This document shows positions 15,926 to 23,977 of a stretch of DNA of 30,867 nucleotides, one piece after another. The position numbers were made by a program, and so were the translations under genes. The stretch is from CAYJLW01 sp964370965 (GTDB lineage Bacteria > Actinomycetota > Acidimicrobiia > UBA2766), in the NCBI GenBank assembly GCA_964370965.1, contig CAYJLW010000048.1, forward strand, positions 1 through 30,867, read 5' to 3'. Below the pieces are notes generated by a model that saw only the letters and a program-made list of their open reading frames with translations, did no database searches and was not told the DNA's origin. Positions within the stretch are counted from its first letter, which is position 1; each line of letters opens with the position of its first letter.

Positions 15926-17365
15926 TCAGTGCCTCACCATGACGTGCTTCACGACGGTGTAGTCGTCCACGGAGAACTGGCTGAGGTCCTTGCCGAAGCC
16001 GGACTGTTTGAAGCCGCCGTGGGGGGTTTCCGACGTGATCGGGAGGTGGTCGTTGACCCACACGGTGCCGAACTCGAGGTCGGCCGACAGACGCATTGCC
16101 CGGCCCACGTCGTTCGTCCACACGGAGGCGGCGAGGCCGTAGAGGATGTCGTTGCCGAGGCGGAGGGCGTCCGCCTCGGAGTCGAAGGGCAGGACGCACA
16201 CGACGGGGCCGAAGACCTCCTGCTGGACGATCTCGTCGCCCTGGTCCACGTCCGCGACGACGGTGGGGGCGTAGAAGTAGCCCGTGTCGCAGCCCTCCGG
16301 GGCGCCTCCGCCCGTGACGATGCGAGCCCCCGCCGCCCGGGCCCGCTCGACGAAGCCGCTCACCCGTTCGTGCTGACGGGCGGACACGAGGGGCCCCATG
16401 GCCGTCTCGGCGTCGAAGGGGTCGCCCACTTTCACGGCGCGCATCGACTCCGTGATCGCCTCGAGCATCGTGTCGTAGGCAGGGCGTTCCACGTAGACGC
16501 GGGTCGCCGCCGTGCAGTCCTGGCCGGTGTTGGCCGTAGCACCCACGGCGGCACCCTCGGCGACCTTCTCCGGGTCGGCGTCGGCGAAGACGACGAACGG
16601 GGCCTTGCCGCCCAGTTCCAGGTGGACGCGCTTGAGGGTCGCGGCGGCCGCCGCCATCACCTTCTTGCCGGTCCCCACGGAGCCGGTGAGGCTCACCATG
16701 CGGACGTCGGGGTGCGTACAGAGCGCCTCGCCGACTTCGTTGCCCCCTGGGAGGATGTTCACCACACCGTCGGGGATTCCGGCCTCACGGACGAGGTCGG
16801 CGAGCATGAGCGTCGTGAGCGGGGTGCTCGGCGCCGGCTTCAGCACCGTCGTGCAGCCGGCGGCGAGCGCGGGGCCGATCTTCCACACCGCCATCATGAG
16901 CGGGTAGTTCCACGGTGCGATCTGCCCGCACACCCCCACGGGGTCGCGCCGCAGCATCGACGTGTAGCCGGGGAGGTACTCGCCCGCCGCGGCGCCGTGC
17001 GTGCTGCGGGCGGCGGCGGCGAAGAAGCGGAGGTTGTCGACGGTGAACGGGAGGTCGCCGGCGAGGCTGAGCTGTTCGTAGGGCTTGCCCGTGTTCTCTG
17101 ACTCGACGCGGGCGAGCTCCTCGGCGTGGCCGTCGACGAGGTCGGCGAGACGCAAGATGGCGTCGGAGCGTTCGGCGTGGGCGAGCTTGGACCAGCGGCC
17201 GTCGTAGAACGCCCGTCGGGCGGCGGCGACGGCGGTGTCGACGTCCCCTGGGCCGGCGGCGGCGACCTCGGCGATGGCTTCGCCCGTGGCCGGGTTCTCC
17301 ACTGTCGTGGTGGCCCCCTCTGCCGGGTCCACCCAGTTGCCGTCGATGAACAGCTTGGTCTCCAC
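15926..17365 (-). CDS. patD: 4-aminobutyraldehyde dehydrogenase-type aldehyde dehydrogenase
   Basis: The 479-aa enzyme is a full-length aldehyde dehydrogenase with IAPWNYPL, the cofactor segment SLTGSVGTGK, the Glu in LELGGKA (E250) and the catalytic Cys in TGQDCTAAT (C284). The late motifs WVNDHLPITSE and HGGFKQSGFGKDLS, ending DYTVVKHVM, resemble PatD/YdcW, which oxidises 4-aminobutyraldehyde to GABA in putrescine breakdown. Betaine-aldehyde dehydrogenase is a close alternative. The start is GTG with AGGAGG placed a few bases upstream. It neighbours PucR and the pot operon, which strengthens the polyamine reading. Its upstream region (17366-17529) contains two direct CACGGTG copies but no clear promoter. 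Confidence 0.8.
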   Translation of the reverse strand: METKLFIDGNWVDPAEGATTTVENPATGEAIAEVAAAGPGDVDTAVAAARRAFYDGRWSKLAHAERSDAILRLADLVDGHAEELARVESENTGKPYEQLSLAGDLPFTVDNLRFFAAAARSTHGAAAGEYLPGYTSMLRRDPVGVCGQIAPWNYPLMMAVWKIGPALAAGCTTVLKPAPSTPLTTLMLADLVREAGIPDGVVNILPGGNEVGEALCTHPDVRMVSLTGSVGTGKKVMAAAAATLKRVHLELGGKAPFVVFADADPEKVAEGAAVGATANTGQDCTAATRVYVERPAYDTMLEAITESMRAVKVGDPFDAETAMGPLVSARQHERVSGFVERARAAGARIVTGGGAPEGCDTGYFYAPTVVADVDQGDEIVQQEVFGPVVCVLPFDSEADALRLGNDILYGLAASVWTNDVGRAMRLSADLEFGTVWVNDHLPITSETPHGGFKQSGFGKDLSQFSVDDYTVVKHVMVRH

Positions 17366-17529
17366 GTCCCCCTCCTGGTGCGCTCAGCGCGGTGTCGCGA
17401 TCCGGTCGCACCGCGTCAGGACACGGTGCCCCCACACTGTGCCACGGTGGGCGCTGTGACGTGACGCCCGTTCGGACAAGGCCCGTTCTTCGGCTTCTCC
17501 CTTCCGGCCCGGCGCCGCCCAGCGCGGCG

Positions 17530-17557
17530 TTGCGTGATTTGGGAGACCTGCTAAGGT
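17530..17557 (+). promoter_or_regulatory. promoter of the candidate small RNA
   Basis: TTGCGT (17530-17535) and TAAGGT (17552-17557) are spaced by 16 bases. The predicted start, A17564, coincides with the first base of the first RNA hairpin. This is the best two-element promoter in the window. Confidence 0.45.
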
Positions 17558-17563
17558 GGCGAC

Positions 17564-17735
17564 AGCCGGCTACCACCCAGCTGGCTATGCAGGGATCGCC
17601 AACGGGACTCGGCGAGTTCCCCACCCACTCGACGAGTCTCAAGGGCGAGGCCGTAGCACCTGCTACGGGGGCTGCTTGCGGCGTGCCGGGCCTCCCCACC
17701 CCACCCCGGCCGCCGCGGCGGCCCATTTTGTTTTT
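17564..17735 (+). ncRNA. candidate small RNA with C-rich hairpin loops
   Basis: A ~172-nt region without a protein is framed by a promoter and a T-tailed terminator on the plus strand. Hairpin 1: AGCCGGCT/AGCTGGCT (17564-17586) with loop ACCACCC. Hairpin 2: 17604-17640, 13 paired bases with one G/A mismatch and loop TCCCCACCC. Hairpin 3: CCGTAGC/GCTACGG (17651-17668), loop ACCT. Hairpin 4: GCCGGG/CCCGGC (17685-17710), loop CCTCCCCACCCCAC. All loops lack G. Known actinobacterial 6C RNAs also have C-rich loops, though with unbroken C runs, so this may be a relative or a new family. C-rich loops could bind G-rich ribosome-binding sites. No gene lies downstream on this strand, which argues against a riboswitch. 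Confidence 0.55.
17708..17735 (+). terminator. intrinsic terminator of the small RNA
   Basis: GGCCGCCGCGGCGGCC (17708-17723) is a perfect palindrome followed by a T-rich tail, CATTTTGTTTTT. It is the only classic T-tailed terminator I see in the window. It points along the plus strand, so it does not serve pucR, which ends at 17746 on the minus strand. Its first bases overlap the 3' arm of RNA hairpin 4. Confidence 0.7.
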
Positions 17736-17745
17736 CACCCTCGCC

Positions 17746-19272
17746 TCAGCGGTCGGCGCGGCTCATCTCGTGGGCCTTGAGGGCGAGGTGGAGCTCCGTA
17801 CGGTCGTCGGCGGCCGAGAGGTCCCGGCCCGTGAGCTCCTCGACCTGGCGCATCCGGTAGCGCAGGGTGTGGCGGTGTACGCAGAGCGCCCGGGCAGCCG
17901 GCTCCCAGTGGCCGTTGTGGGCCAGGAACGTCTGAAGCGAAGTCACGAGGTCGGCCCTGTGGGCGGCGTCGTGTTCCATCAGCGGGCCCAGGACCCCGGA
18001 CGCGAACCGTGCCAGGGCGCCGGGTTCGGCGAGGCCGAGGAGGAGGCGGTAGGTCCCCACGTCCTCGAGGTCGGCCACGGGCCGCTCGGGGAGGGCCCCG
18101 AGCGCGTAGCGGGCCTCGGCGACACGCTGGCGGAGGGTGCCCGTCGTCCCCAGGCCCACCCGCCGGCCCGTCGACTCAGCGACGTCGTCAGCGATCGCCC
18201 GTGCCGTGACGCCGACGGCCTGCACGACGACGACCGTGTCGGGGCCACCGGAACCCCCGGCGCTCTCGACGCCGGCGGTGAGCGCCACGGTGCGGGCGAG
18301 CGTGGGGCCGGTGAGGAGCCGGGCGTGGCGCACCGGGAGGTCGGCCACGACGAGCACCGTGGCGCCGGCGTCGAGGCGGATCCCGAAGCCGGCGAGGCGG
18401 CTGTCGACCTCGGCGTCCGGGGCGCCCCCCAGGGCGAGCCTGACGACGTCGTCGGCGAGGCGCTGCTCGGTGTCCGCCACCGCCGCCTGCTTCGCGAGCT
18501 CGAGGCCGAGGATCGTGGTGCCGTGCGCGGCGACGAGAGCCTCGTACTCGCCTCGGCGACGACCTCCCCCCAGGAGCACGACGGCCTCCGTGTGGCCCGC
18601 CACGTCCACGACCTGCCAGGCCACGGGCCCGTGGGGGCCGTCGGCGTCCCCGGCGAAGTGCCCGCCCGCACCCGCGTCGGCGGCGTCCACGTAGGCGGCT
18701 GCGACCTCCTCGGCCGGCGCGGGCAAAGCGCCGGCAGCGGCGAGCACGGGCCCGGCCGGCCGGCAGAGCACGACCCAGCCCCCTGTGCGCGAGGCGATCG
18801 CCGCCACCATGGCCTGCAGGCCGCGCCCTTCGTGCACGAAGCCGATCAGCGTCTGCAGGAGCGACATCGAGCGGCGCAGGAGCCGGGTCTGCTCGGCGAG
18901 GTTCTGGGCGGACCACGCCTCCAGGATGGCGATGAAAGGGACGTCGTAAGGCACCTCGAAGACCGGGAAGGACGCCTTCTCGGCCTCGTCCAGCACCGCG
19001 GCAGGTGTCTTGCGATACGAAAAGCCCACCCCCACGCCGAGGCCGGCGAGGCCTCCGGCGACGAGCCTGCGGACGTAGGCGCGTTGCGCGGTCGTCCCTC
19101 GACGGAGCGGGTGGCCGGTGGTGAGGAGGAGCTCGCCGCCCTGCAGCCAAGGGGTGGGGTCGGCGAGCTCGCTCACGTGTACGAGGCGTACGGACGCCTC
19201 CGTGCCGGCGCTGCCCGCGACCACCTTCAGGCGGAGGTCGGGTTCGGCGAGGAGGTCCCCCACGGTGATCAT
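17746..19272 (-). CDS. PucR-family transcriptional regulator
   Basis: The 508-aa protein has three parts: an N-terminal PucR-type domain (TVGDLLAEPDLRLKVVAG to about residue 120), a middle region with the GGDEF-like fold common in CdaR/PucR regulators, and a C-terminal PucR helix-turn-helix (about 440-500: ALCVHRHTLRYRMRQVEELTG). Such proteins sense metabolites and usually activate nearby catabolic genes for purines, GABA or polyamines. It lies between aminobutyraldehyde dehydrogenase and the divergent pot operon, so polyamines or GABA are the likely cue. I use the ATG at 19272 because a -10 box (TACGGT) precedes it by six bases and the conserved domain starts there; an upstream ATG would add 24 poor residues. 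Confidence 0.88.
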   Translation of the reverse strand: MITVGDLLAEPDLRLKVVAGSAGTEASVRLVHVSELADPTPWLQGGELLLTTGHPLRRGTTAQRAYVRRLVAGGLAGLGVGVGFSYRKTPAAVLDEAEKASFPVFEVPYDVPFIAILEAWSAQNLAEQTRLLRRSMSLLQTLIGFVHEGRGLQAMVAAIASRTGGWVVLCRPAGPVLAAAGALPAPAEEVAAAYVDAADAGAGGHFAGDADGPHGPVAWQVVDVAGHTEAVVLLGGGRRRGEYEALVAAHGTTILGLELAKQAAVADTEQRLADDVVRLALGGAPDAEVDSRLAGFGIRLDAGATVLVVADLPVRHARLLTGPTLARTVALTAGVESAGGSGGPDTVVVVQAVGVTARAIADDVAESTGRRVGLGTTGTLRQRVAEARYALGALPERPVADLEDVGTYRLLLGLAEPGALARFASGVLGPLMEHDAAHRADLVTSLQTFLAHNGHWEPAARALCVHRHTLRYRMRQVEELTGRDLSAADDRTELHLALKAHEMSRADR

Positions 19273-19278
19273 CCCGGA

Positions 19279-19284
19279 ACCGTA
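19279..19284 (-). promoter_or_regulatory. -10 box for leaderless pucR transcript
   Basis: On the minus strand TACGGT ends six bases before the pucR ATG. It lies 38 bp from the long palindrome at 19322-19350, so a protein bound there would sit near the -35 to -70 region of this promoter. Confidence 0.5.
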
Positions 19285-19321
19285 ACCCACCCCGGGGCGG
19301 CGGTGGGCCCAGACCGCCGTC

Positions 19322-19350
19322 CCGTTCTTGGCCGAACCGGCCAAGAACGG
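19322..19350. promoter_or_regulatory. 29-bp palindrome, probable operator between pucR and potA
   Basis: CCGTTCTTGGCC (19322-19333) and GGCCAAGAACGG (19339-19350) are perfect inverted 12-bp arms around a 5-bp centre (GAACC). It lies in the divergent pucR-potA space, upstream of both genes. The arms contain TTGGCC/GGCCAA half-sites. The position suits a dimeric regulator, PucR being the obvious candidate, though this is inference. An RNA hairpin is less likely as neither gene's transcript is expected to include it. Confidence 0.6.
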
Positions 19351-19399
19351 AGCCGTGAATTGTTCTCTTCGCGGCTACGGGGGCCGGGGAGCGCCTTGG

Positions 19400-19405
19400 T
19401 ACGGT
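19400..19405 (+). promoter_or_regulatory. possible -10 box for the pot operon
   Basis: TACGGT matches the hexamer class seen at leaderless genes here and lies 50 bp after the palindrome. It would give a leader of about 150 nt before potA. No -35 element was recognised, so this is tentative. Confidence 0.3.
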
Positions 19406-19563
19406 CCCCCCGGGCGTGTGTTCGGGCGCCGGGCACGCCGGTTCCCGGCATCTGGGCCGCGTCCGTGCCAGCATGGACGCCGGTGTTCCTCCCGACACCG
19501 CAGCGCACCACCATCCGGGAGGGACCCGGCGTTCGGCAGGGTAACCACAGGGGGTTGCACGAA

Positions 19564-20832
19564 GTGCACGGACGGGGGGCCGGAGACGGTGACACAGCCC
19601 GATCCCAGGTCGCCGCGACCGGCGGCGGCTCGTCGGGTGCGGTCCTGGCCCCCGAGGACGCCCCCTCCGCTCCCACCGACATCGGGCTCCGGGGTGTGTG
19701 GAAGGTCTTCGACGACGACACCGTGGCCGTGCGCGACCTGAACCTCGACATCCGCCGGGGCGAGTTCTTCTCGCTCCTGGGCCCCTCAGGCTGCGGCAAG
19801 ACCACGACCCTGCGCATGATCGCCGGTTTCGAGGAGCCCACGTCCGGGGAGATCGAGCTGCAGGGCAGGCCCATCCAGGGCGTGCCCCCGTTCAAGCGGA
19901 ACGTGAACACGGTCTTCCAGTCCTACGCGCTCTTCCCCCATCTCACGGTGAGCGAGAACGTCGCCTACGGCCTGAAGCGCAAACGGGTGCCCCGGAGCGA
20001 GATCTCCGGGCGCGTCAACGAGATGCTCGGTCTCGTGCAGCTCGGCGCCATGGGCAACCGGCGCCCCGACCAGCTCTCCGGCGGCCAGCAGCAGCGGGTC
20101 GCGCTCGCCCGGGCGCTCGTGAACTACCCGGCCGTGCTGCTCCTCGACGAGCCTCTGGGGGCGCTCGACCTCAAGCTCCGCAAGGCGATGCAGATCGAGC
20201 TCAAGCGCATCCAGCGGGAGGTCGGGATCACGTTCATCTACGTCACCCACGACCAGGAGGAGGCGCTCACGATGAGCGACCGTCTCGGCGTCATGAACGC
20301 CGGCCGCCTCGAGCAGGTGGGGGCACCGTGGGACATCTACGAGCGGCCGGCGACCACGTTCGTGGCCGGCTTCATCGGCACATCCAACGTCCTCAGCGGC
20401 AAGGTTGCCGCTGTGGAGGGCGGCTGGGCGGTCCTCGAGGCCGAGGGCCTCACGGGCGTGCGCGTGCCCGCCGACGGCCTCGCCCCGGGGGCTCCCGTGG
20501 ACTTCACCGTCCGGCCCGAGAAGATCCGCCTCTACCGGGAAGCCGACGTCCCCGCCGAGGCGGCCTGCCGTCTCACGGGGGAGGTGAGCGACCTCGTCTA
20601 CCACGGCGTGTCCACGCAGTACGTCGTCCTCACCGACCAGGGTGCCCAGATCGTGGTCTTCGTCCAGAACCGCCACGACGCCGAGGACGTCGCCGAGGAG
20701 GGCGAGAGGGTCGTGTGCGAGTGGATGCCCCGCCACAACGTCGTCCTCGCCGACGCGGCAGGCACGACCGACAGCAGCAGCGACAGCAGCGACAGCAGCA
20801 ACGACAGCAGCAGCGACAGCCAGGAGGGTTGA
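19564..20832 (+). CDS. potA: spermidine/putrescine ABC transporter ATP-binding protein
   Basis: The 422-aa ATPase powers polyamine import with PotB, PotC and PotD. All motifs are present: Walker A GPSGCGKTT (K79), Q-loop FQSYALFPH, signature LSGGQQQR (near 171), Walker B LLLDEPLGALD (near 195), H-loop THDQEEA and a C-terminal TOBE-type region. I choose GTG at 19564, with AGGGGG nine bases upstream. The frame stays open far upstream, so the start is inferred from that site. An N-terminal ~40-residue lead precedes the ATPase domain. The C-terminus is odd: a ~20-residue Ser/Asp-rich tail coded by repeated GACAGC/AGC triplets (20769-20820). The potD start follows the stop by three bases. Confidence 0.88.
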   Translation: MHGRGAGDGDTARSQVAATGGGSSGAVLAPEDAPSAPTDIGLRGVWKVFDDDTVAVRDLNLDIRRGEFFSLLGPSGCGKTTTLRMIAGFEEPTSGEIELQGRPIQGVPPFKRNVNTVFQSYALFPHLTVSENVAYGLKRKRVPRSEISGRVNEMLGLVQLGAMGNRRPDQLSGGQQQRVALARALVNYPAVLLLDEPLGALDLKLRKAMQIELKRIQREVGITFIYVTHDQEEALTMSDRLGVMNAGRLEQVGAPWDIYERPATTFVAGFIGTSNVLSGKVAAVEGGWAVLEAEGLTGVRVPADGLAPGAPVDFTVRPEKIRLYREADVPAEAACRLTGEVSDLVYHGVSTQYVVLTDQGAQIVVFVQNRHDAEDVAEEGERVVCEWMPRHNVVLADAAGTTDSSSDSSDSSNDSSSDSQEG

Positions 20833-20835
20833 CCA

Positions 20836-22002
20836 ATGGGCAACACGCGTGACGAGCTCAACGTCGCGATACCCGACGTCGCGGGGCGGCCGGTGTCCCG
20901 GCGCACGATGGTCAAGGGCGTCACCCTGGGGGCCGCCCTGGCGGGGTTCCCGGGGCTGCTCGCCGCCTGCGGTGAGGACAAGAAGGGCGGCGGAGGCGGC
21001 GACACCAAGACGCTGAACTTCTACAACTGGACCGCCTACATCGACGACACGTCCAACGACCCCGACCAGCCCGCGAACCAGCTCACGATCCCGAAGTTCG
21101 AGAAGGAGAGCGGGATCAAAGTCAACTACCGCACCTACTCCTCCAACGAGGACCTCGTGGCGAAGCTGGGGGCCGGGAAGTCCGACTTCGACGTCGTCGT
21201 CCCCAGCGACTTTGTCGTCATCGGTCTCATCGCCGAGAAGGCGCTGAAGAAGATCGACAAGTCCAAGGTCCCCAACGTGGACAAGAACATGGCGGAGAAG
21301 TACAAGGACCTCTACTACGACCGGGGCCTCGAATACTCGGTGCCGTGGGCGAACGGCAACACCGGCATCGGCGTGAACAAGGACGTCGTCAAGGAGACCG
21401 TCACCGACGCCGCCATCTTCGGGAACCCCGCCTACAAGGGAAAGATGACCCTGCTCGACGAGCCCCGCTCCACGATCGCGCTCGCCCTCTTCTTCCTCGG
21501 CCTCGACCCCACGACCGGCGACGAGGCCGACCTCGACAAGGCCTTCGCGCAGCTGCAGAAGTGGAAGGACAACGACGTCTCCGTCACGAGCGACTACCAG
21601 GACCCGCTGGGCGCCGGTGACGTCGTCGTGGCGCACGCATACAGCGGCGACGTCTTCCAGCAGGCCACGCAGTCGGGCAAGAACCTCGAGTACGTGATCC
21701 CGTCCCAGGGCGGCGACCAGTACGTCGACTCCATGGTGATCCCCGCCGACGCCCCACACCCGTCGAATGCCCTGGAGTTCATGAACTTTGTGTACACCCC
21801 CGAGGTGTCGGCGAACCTCATGAAGGCCATCACGTACCGCAACGGCTGCGAACCCGCCTACGCCCTCCTCCCCAAGGAGGTGCGCGACAACCCGGTGGTG
21901 TTCCCGCCCCCGGACGTCGAGAAGCGGCTCAACTTCATCAACGTCGACGAGAAGGCGGACACGCTGTGGCGCAAGAAGTGGGACAAGTTCATGGCCTCGT
22001 GA
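20836..22002 (+). CDS. potD: polyamine-binding lipoprotein of the ABC transporter
   Basis: The 388-aa substrate-binding protein belongs to the PotD/PotF group. It has a long export signal with a twin Arg (R22, R23 in SRRTMVKG), a hydrophobic run and a lipobox ending LLAAC with Cys45 as likely lipidation site, so a Tat- or Sec-exported lipoprotein on the outer face of the membrane. The mature start TLNFYNWTAYID is the typical PotD opening, and later VPWANGNTGIGVNKD and NFVYTPEVSANLM fit the family. The ribosome-binding site GGAGGG lies in the end of potA. Substrate (putrescine or spermidine) is inferred from the family and neighbours. Confidence 0.9.
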   Translation: MGNTRDELNVAIPDVAGRPVSRRTMVKGVTLGAALAGFPGLLAACGEDKKGGGGGDTKTLNFYNWTAYIDDTSNDPDQPANQLTIPKFEKESGIKVNYRTYSSNEDLVAKLGAGKSDFDVVVPSDFVVIGLIAEKALKKIDKSKVPNVDKNMAEKYKDLYYDRGLEYSVPWANGNTGIGVNKDVVKETVTDAAIFGNPAYKGKMTLLDEPRSTIALALFFLGLDPTTGDEADLDKAFAQLQKWKDNDVSVTSDYQDPLGAGDVVVAHAYSGDVFQQATQSGKNLEYVIPSQGGDQYVDSMVIPADAPHPSNALEFMNFVYTPEVSANLMKAITYRNGCEPAYALLPKEVRDNPVVFPPPDVEKRLNFINVDEKADTLWRKKWDKFMAS

Positions 22003-22021
22003 CGGACGCCGGAGGCCCCCG

Positions 22022-22972
22022 GTGACATCCGTCACGGAACCGGCGGCGCCCCCCCCCGCTCCCCCCGCACCGCCTGCGGCGGACCTCGCGCGGGCGCGGC
22101 GTTACGAACGCCGCCGGCGCCGACGCCGCCAGCTCGCCGGTCAGGCGCTCCTGAGCCCGTCCACGCTCTGGCTGGCTGTGTTCCTCGTCCTCCCCCTCGG
22201 CGTGATCCTGGTCTACGCGGTGGCGGGGGTGCGGGGGGGCATCCTCGGGGGCACCAAGGTCGTCTCGCCCACGCTGGACAACTTCCGGGACGCCCTCAGC
22301 GGGAACTACCCGGTGACCTTCCTGCGGGCCACGTGGTTCTCGCTCCTCGTGGTGGCGATCACCCTCGCCCTCGGCTATCCGCTGGCGTACTTCGTCGTCC
22401 GCTTCGGTGGCCGGCGCCAGTCCCTGCTCCTCGTGCTCGTGATGATCCCGTTCTGGACGTCCTACCTCGCCCGCATGTACGCCTGGCGGACGTTGTTCTC
22501 CAACGACGGCCCGCTGAACAGGGTGCTGGGTTGGGTGAGCCTCGGCCCCGTCGACTGGTTGGGGTCCCCGTTCGCGGTCGTCGTCGTGCTGGCGTACTCG
22601 TTCCTGCCCTTCATGATCCTGCCCGTGTACGTGTCGGTCGACCGCATGGACTACCGCCTCGTGGAGGCCTCCTACGACCTGGGGGCGGGGCGGGCGTCCA
22701 CCTTCTGGCGGGTGACGGCGCGCCAGACACTGCCCGGGATCCTGGGCGGGTCGATGCTCGTGTTCATCCCCTGCGTGGGCGACTTCGCCACCGCGCAGAT
22801 CATCGGCCTCAACTCCGGGCGCACCCGCATGATCGGCCAGCAGATCCAGGGTCTCTTCGGCAAGGGCAGCTACCCCGTCGGGTCGGCGCTGTCGATGCTG
22901 CTCATGGTCTTCATCGTGGTGGGGATGGTCGTCTACCTCCGCACGGTGGGCGGCAGGGAAGGCGGGTTCTGA
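22022..22972 (+). CDS. potB: polyamine ABC transporter permease PotB-like
   Basis: The 316-aa membrane protein starts with GTG and has an N-terminal Pro/Ala- and Arg-rich cytoplasmic lead. About six membrane spans follow, beginning near residue 40 (LWLAVFLVLPLGVILVYAV). The ATPase-contact EAA loop is EASYDLGAGRASTFWRVTA, followed by LPGI. TSYLARMYAWRTL is the familiar PotB stretch. It begins 19 bp after potD and its stop overlaps the potC start (TGATG), showing translational coupling within one operon. Confidence 0.88.
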   Translation: MTSVTEPAAPPPAPPAPPAADLARARRYERRRRRRRQLAGQALLSPSTLWLAVFLVLPLGVILVYAVAGVRGGILGGTKVVSPTLDNFRDALSGNYPVTFLRATWFSLLVVAITLALGYPLAYFVVRFGGRRQSLLLVLVMIPFWTSYLARMYAWRTLFSNDGPLNRVLGWVSLGPVDWLGSPFAVVVVLAYSFLPFMILPVYVSVDRMDYRLVEASYDLGAGRASTFWRVTARQTLPGILGGSMLVFIPCVGDFATAQIIGLNSGRTRMIGQQIQGLFGKGSYPVGSALSMLLMVFIVVGMVVYLRTVGGREGGF

Positions 22973-23892
22973 TGGAGACGCCCACGATGGGCTCCCCCCC
23001 GGACCCCGAGCGGGCCCGACGACCCCTGACTGCGCCGCTCACGCCGGCGATGCTCGCGGGGCTTTCCCGGCGCGGGCCGCGCACATGGCTCCTGAAGCTG
23101 CACGCCGCGGGCGTGTACGTCTTCTTGTTCCTCCCGATAGCGTTCCTCGTCGTCTACGCCTTCAACACGACACGGGCGGCCCGCTGGACCGGATTCACCA
23201 CGAAGTGGTTCGGCCTCGCCTTCGCCAACCGGGACATCAGGGAGGCGATCGGCAACACGTTCCTCATCGCCGTGATCTCGACGGTCGTCGCCGTCGCCCT
23301 CGGGACCCTCGCCGCCTATGCACTTGCCCGCTACCGCATCGTGGGCCGGGCCGCGTACGACGCCCTGTTCTTCGTCCCCCTGGTCATCCCGGAGATCGTG
23401 CAGGCGGTGTCGCTCCTCGCCTTCGTCTCCGGGGCGGTGCCGCTGCTCGGCATCGAGATCGGCACCGGCCTTCCCGCCGTGGTGTTCGGCCACGTCTCGT
23501 TCTCGGTGAGCTTCGCTCTCGTCGTGGTGCGCGCCCGCCTCGCGGGCTTCGACCCCCGCCTGGAGGAGGCCTCCTCGGACCTGGGGGCGACCCCCTGGAC
23601 GACGTTCTGGCGGGTCACGTTCCCCCTCGCCCTGCCCGGCATCATCGCCGGCGGCCTGCTCGCGTTCACGCTGAGCTTCGACGACCTCGCCATCACGAGC
23701 TTCGTCACGAGCCCGGACCGCCAGACGCTCCCGCTGTACGTATACAGCAACCTCAAGAACGGCCTCGACCCCAAGGTGAACGTGGTCGCCGTGTTCATGG
23801 TGGTCGTGTCCGTCGCGATCCTCGCCGTTTCCCTGCTCCTCGCCCGCCGTACGGCTCGCGGCGGGCGCCTGGAGCTGCCGATCGCGGCGTGA
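22972..23892 (+). CDS. potC: polyamine ABC transporter permease PotC-like
   Basis: The 306-aa permease starts at ATG 22972, sharing one base with the potB stop. It has about six membrane spans, the first near residue 45 (VYVFLFLPIAFLVVYAF). The EAA loop is EASSDLGATPWTTFWRVTF, then LPLALPGI-type residues, and the span with TLSFDDLAITSF is typical of PotC. An in-frame open stretch runs upstream through potB, but it is a shadow of that gene. The potC-gabT interval is 85 bp and holds two overlapping hairpins. Confidence 0.88.
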   Translation: METPTMGSPPDPERARRPLTAPLTPAMLAGLSRRGPRTWLLKLHAAGVYVFLFLPIAFLVVYAFNTTRAARWTGFTTKWFGLAFANRDIREAIGNTFLIAVISTVVAVALGTLAAYALARYRIVGRAAYDALFFVPLVIPEIVQAVSLLAFVSGAVPLLGIEIGTGLPAVVFGHVSFSVSFALVVVRARLAGFDPRLEEASSDLGATPWTTFWRVTFPLALPGIIAGGLLAFTLSFDDLAITSFVTSPDRQTLPLYVYSNLKNGLDPKVNVVAVFMVVVSVAILAVSLLLARRTARGGRLELPIAA

Positions 23893-23933
23893 GACGACAG
23901 GACCGGGTTGTGGTCGCGGCCGCAACCGCACCG

Positions 23934-23961
23934 ACCACTCGTGCCGGAGTGGTACCGGCAC
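23934..23961 (+). promoter_or_regulatory. overlapping alternative hairpins before the aminotransferase gene
   Basis: ACCACTC/GAGTGGT (23934-23953, 6-nt loop) and GTGCCGG/CCGGCAC (23941-23961, 7-nt loop) are perfect 7-bp stems that cannot form together. They end seven bases before the GGAGGG ribosome-binding site at 23968-23973. They may tune translation or partial termination in the operon, or be chance pairing in GC-rich DNA. Confidence 0.35.
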
Positions 23962-23977
23962 CGAGACGGAGGGACGG

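Noticed and set aside
17564..17735. Riboswitch or T-box reading of the C-rich-loop RNA
   Set aside because: No gene follows on the plus strand, and I see no T-box TGGTACC motif, cobalamin box, or tmRNA, SRP or RNase P core sequence.
17392..19563. Possible long N-terminal extension of PotA (1146-aa frame)
   Set aside because: It runs antisense through pucR and across the small RNA; the ATPase domain starts soon after the GTG at 19564, which has its own ribosome-binding site.
22333..22971. Extended N-terminus for PotC reading through potB
   Set aside because: It is an out-of-frame shadow of potB; the TGATG overlap and the conserved permease start fix potC at 22972.
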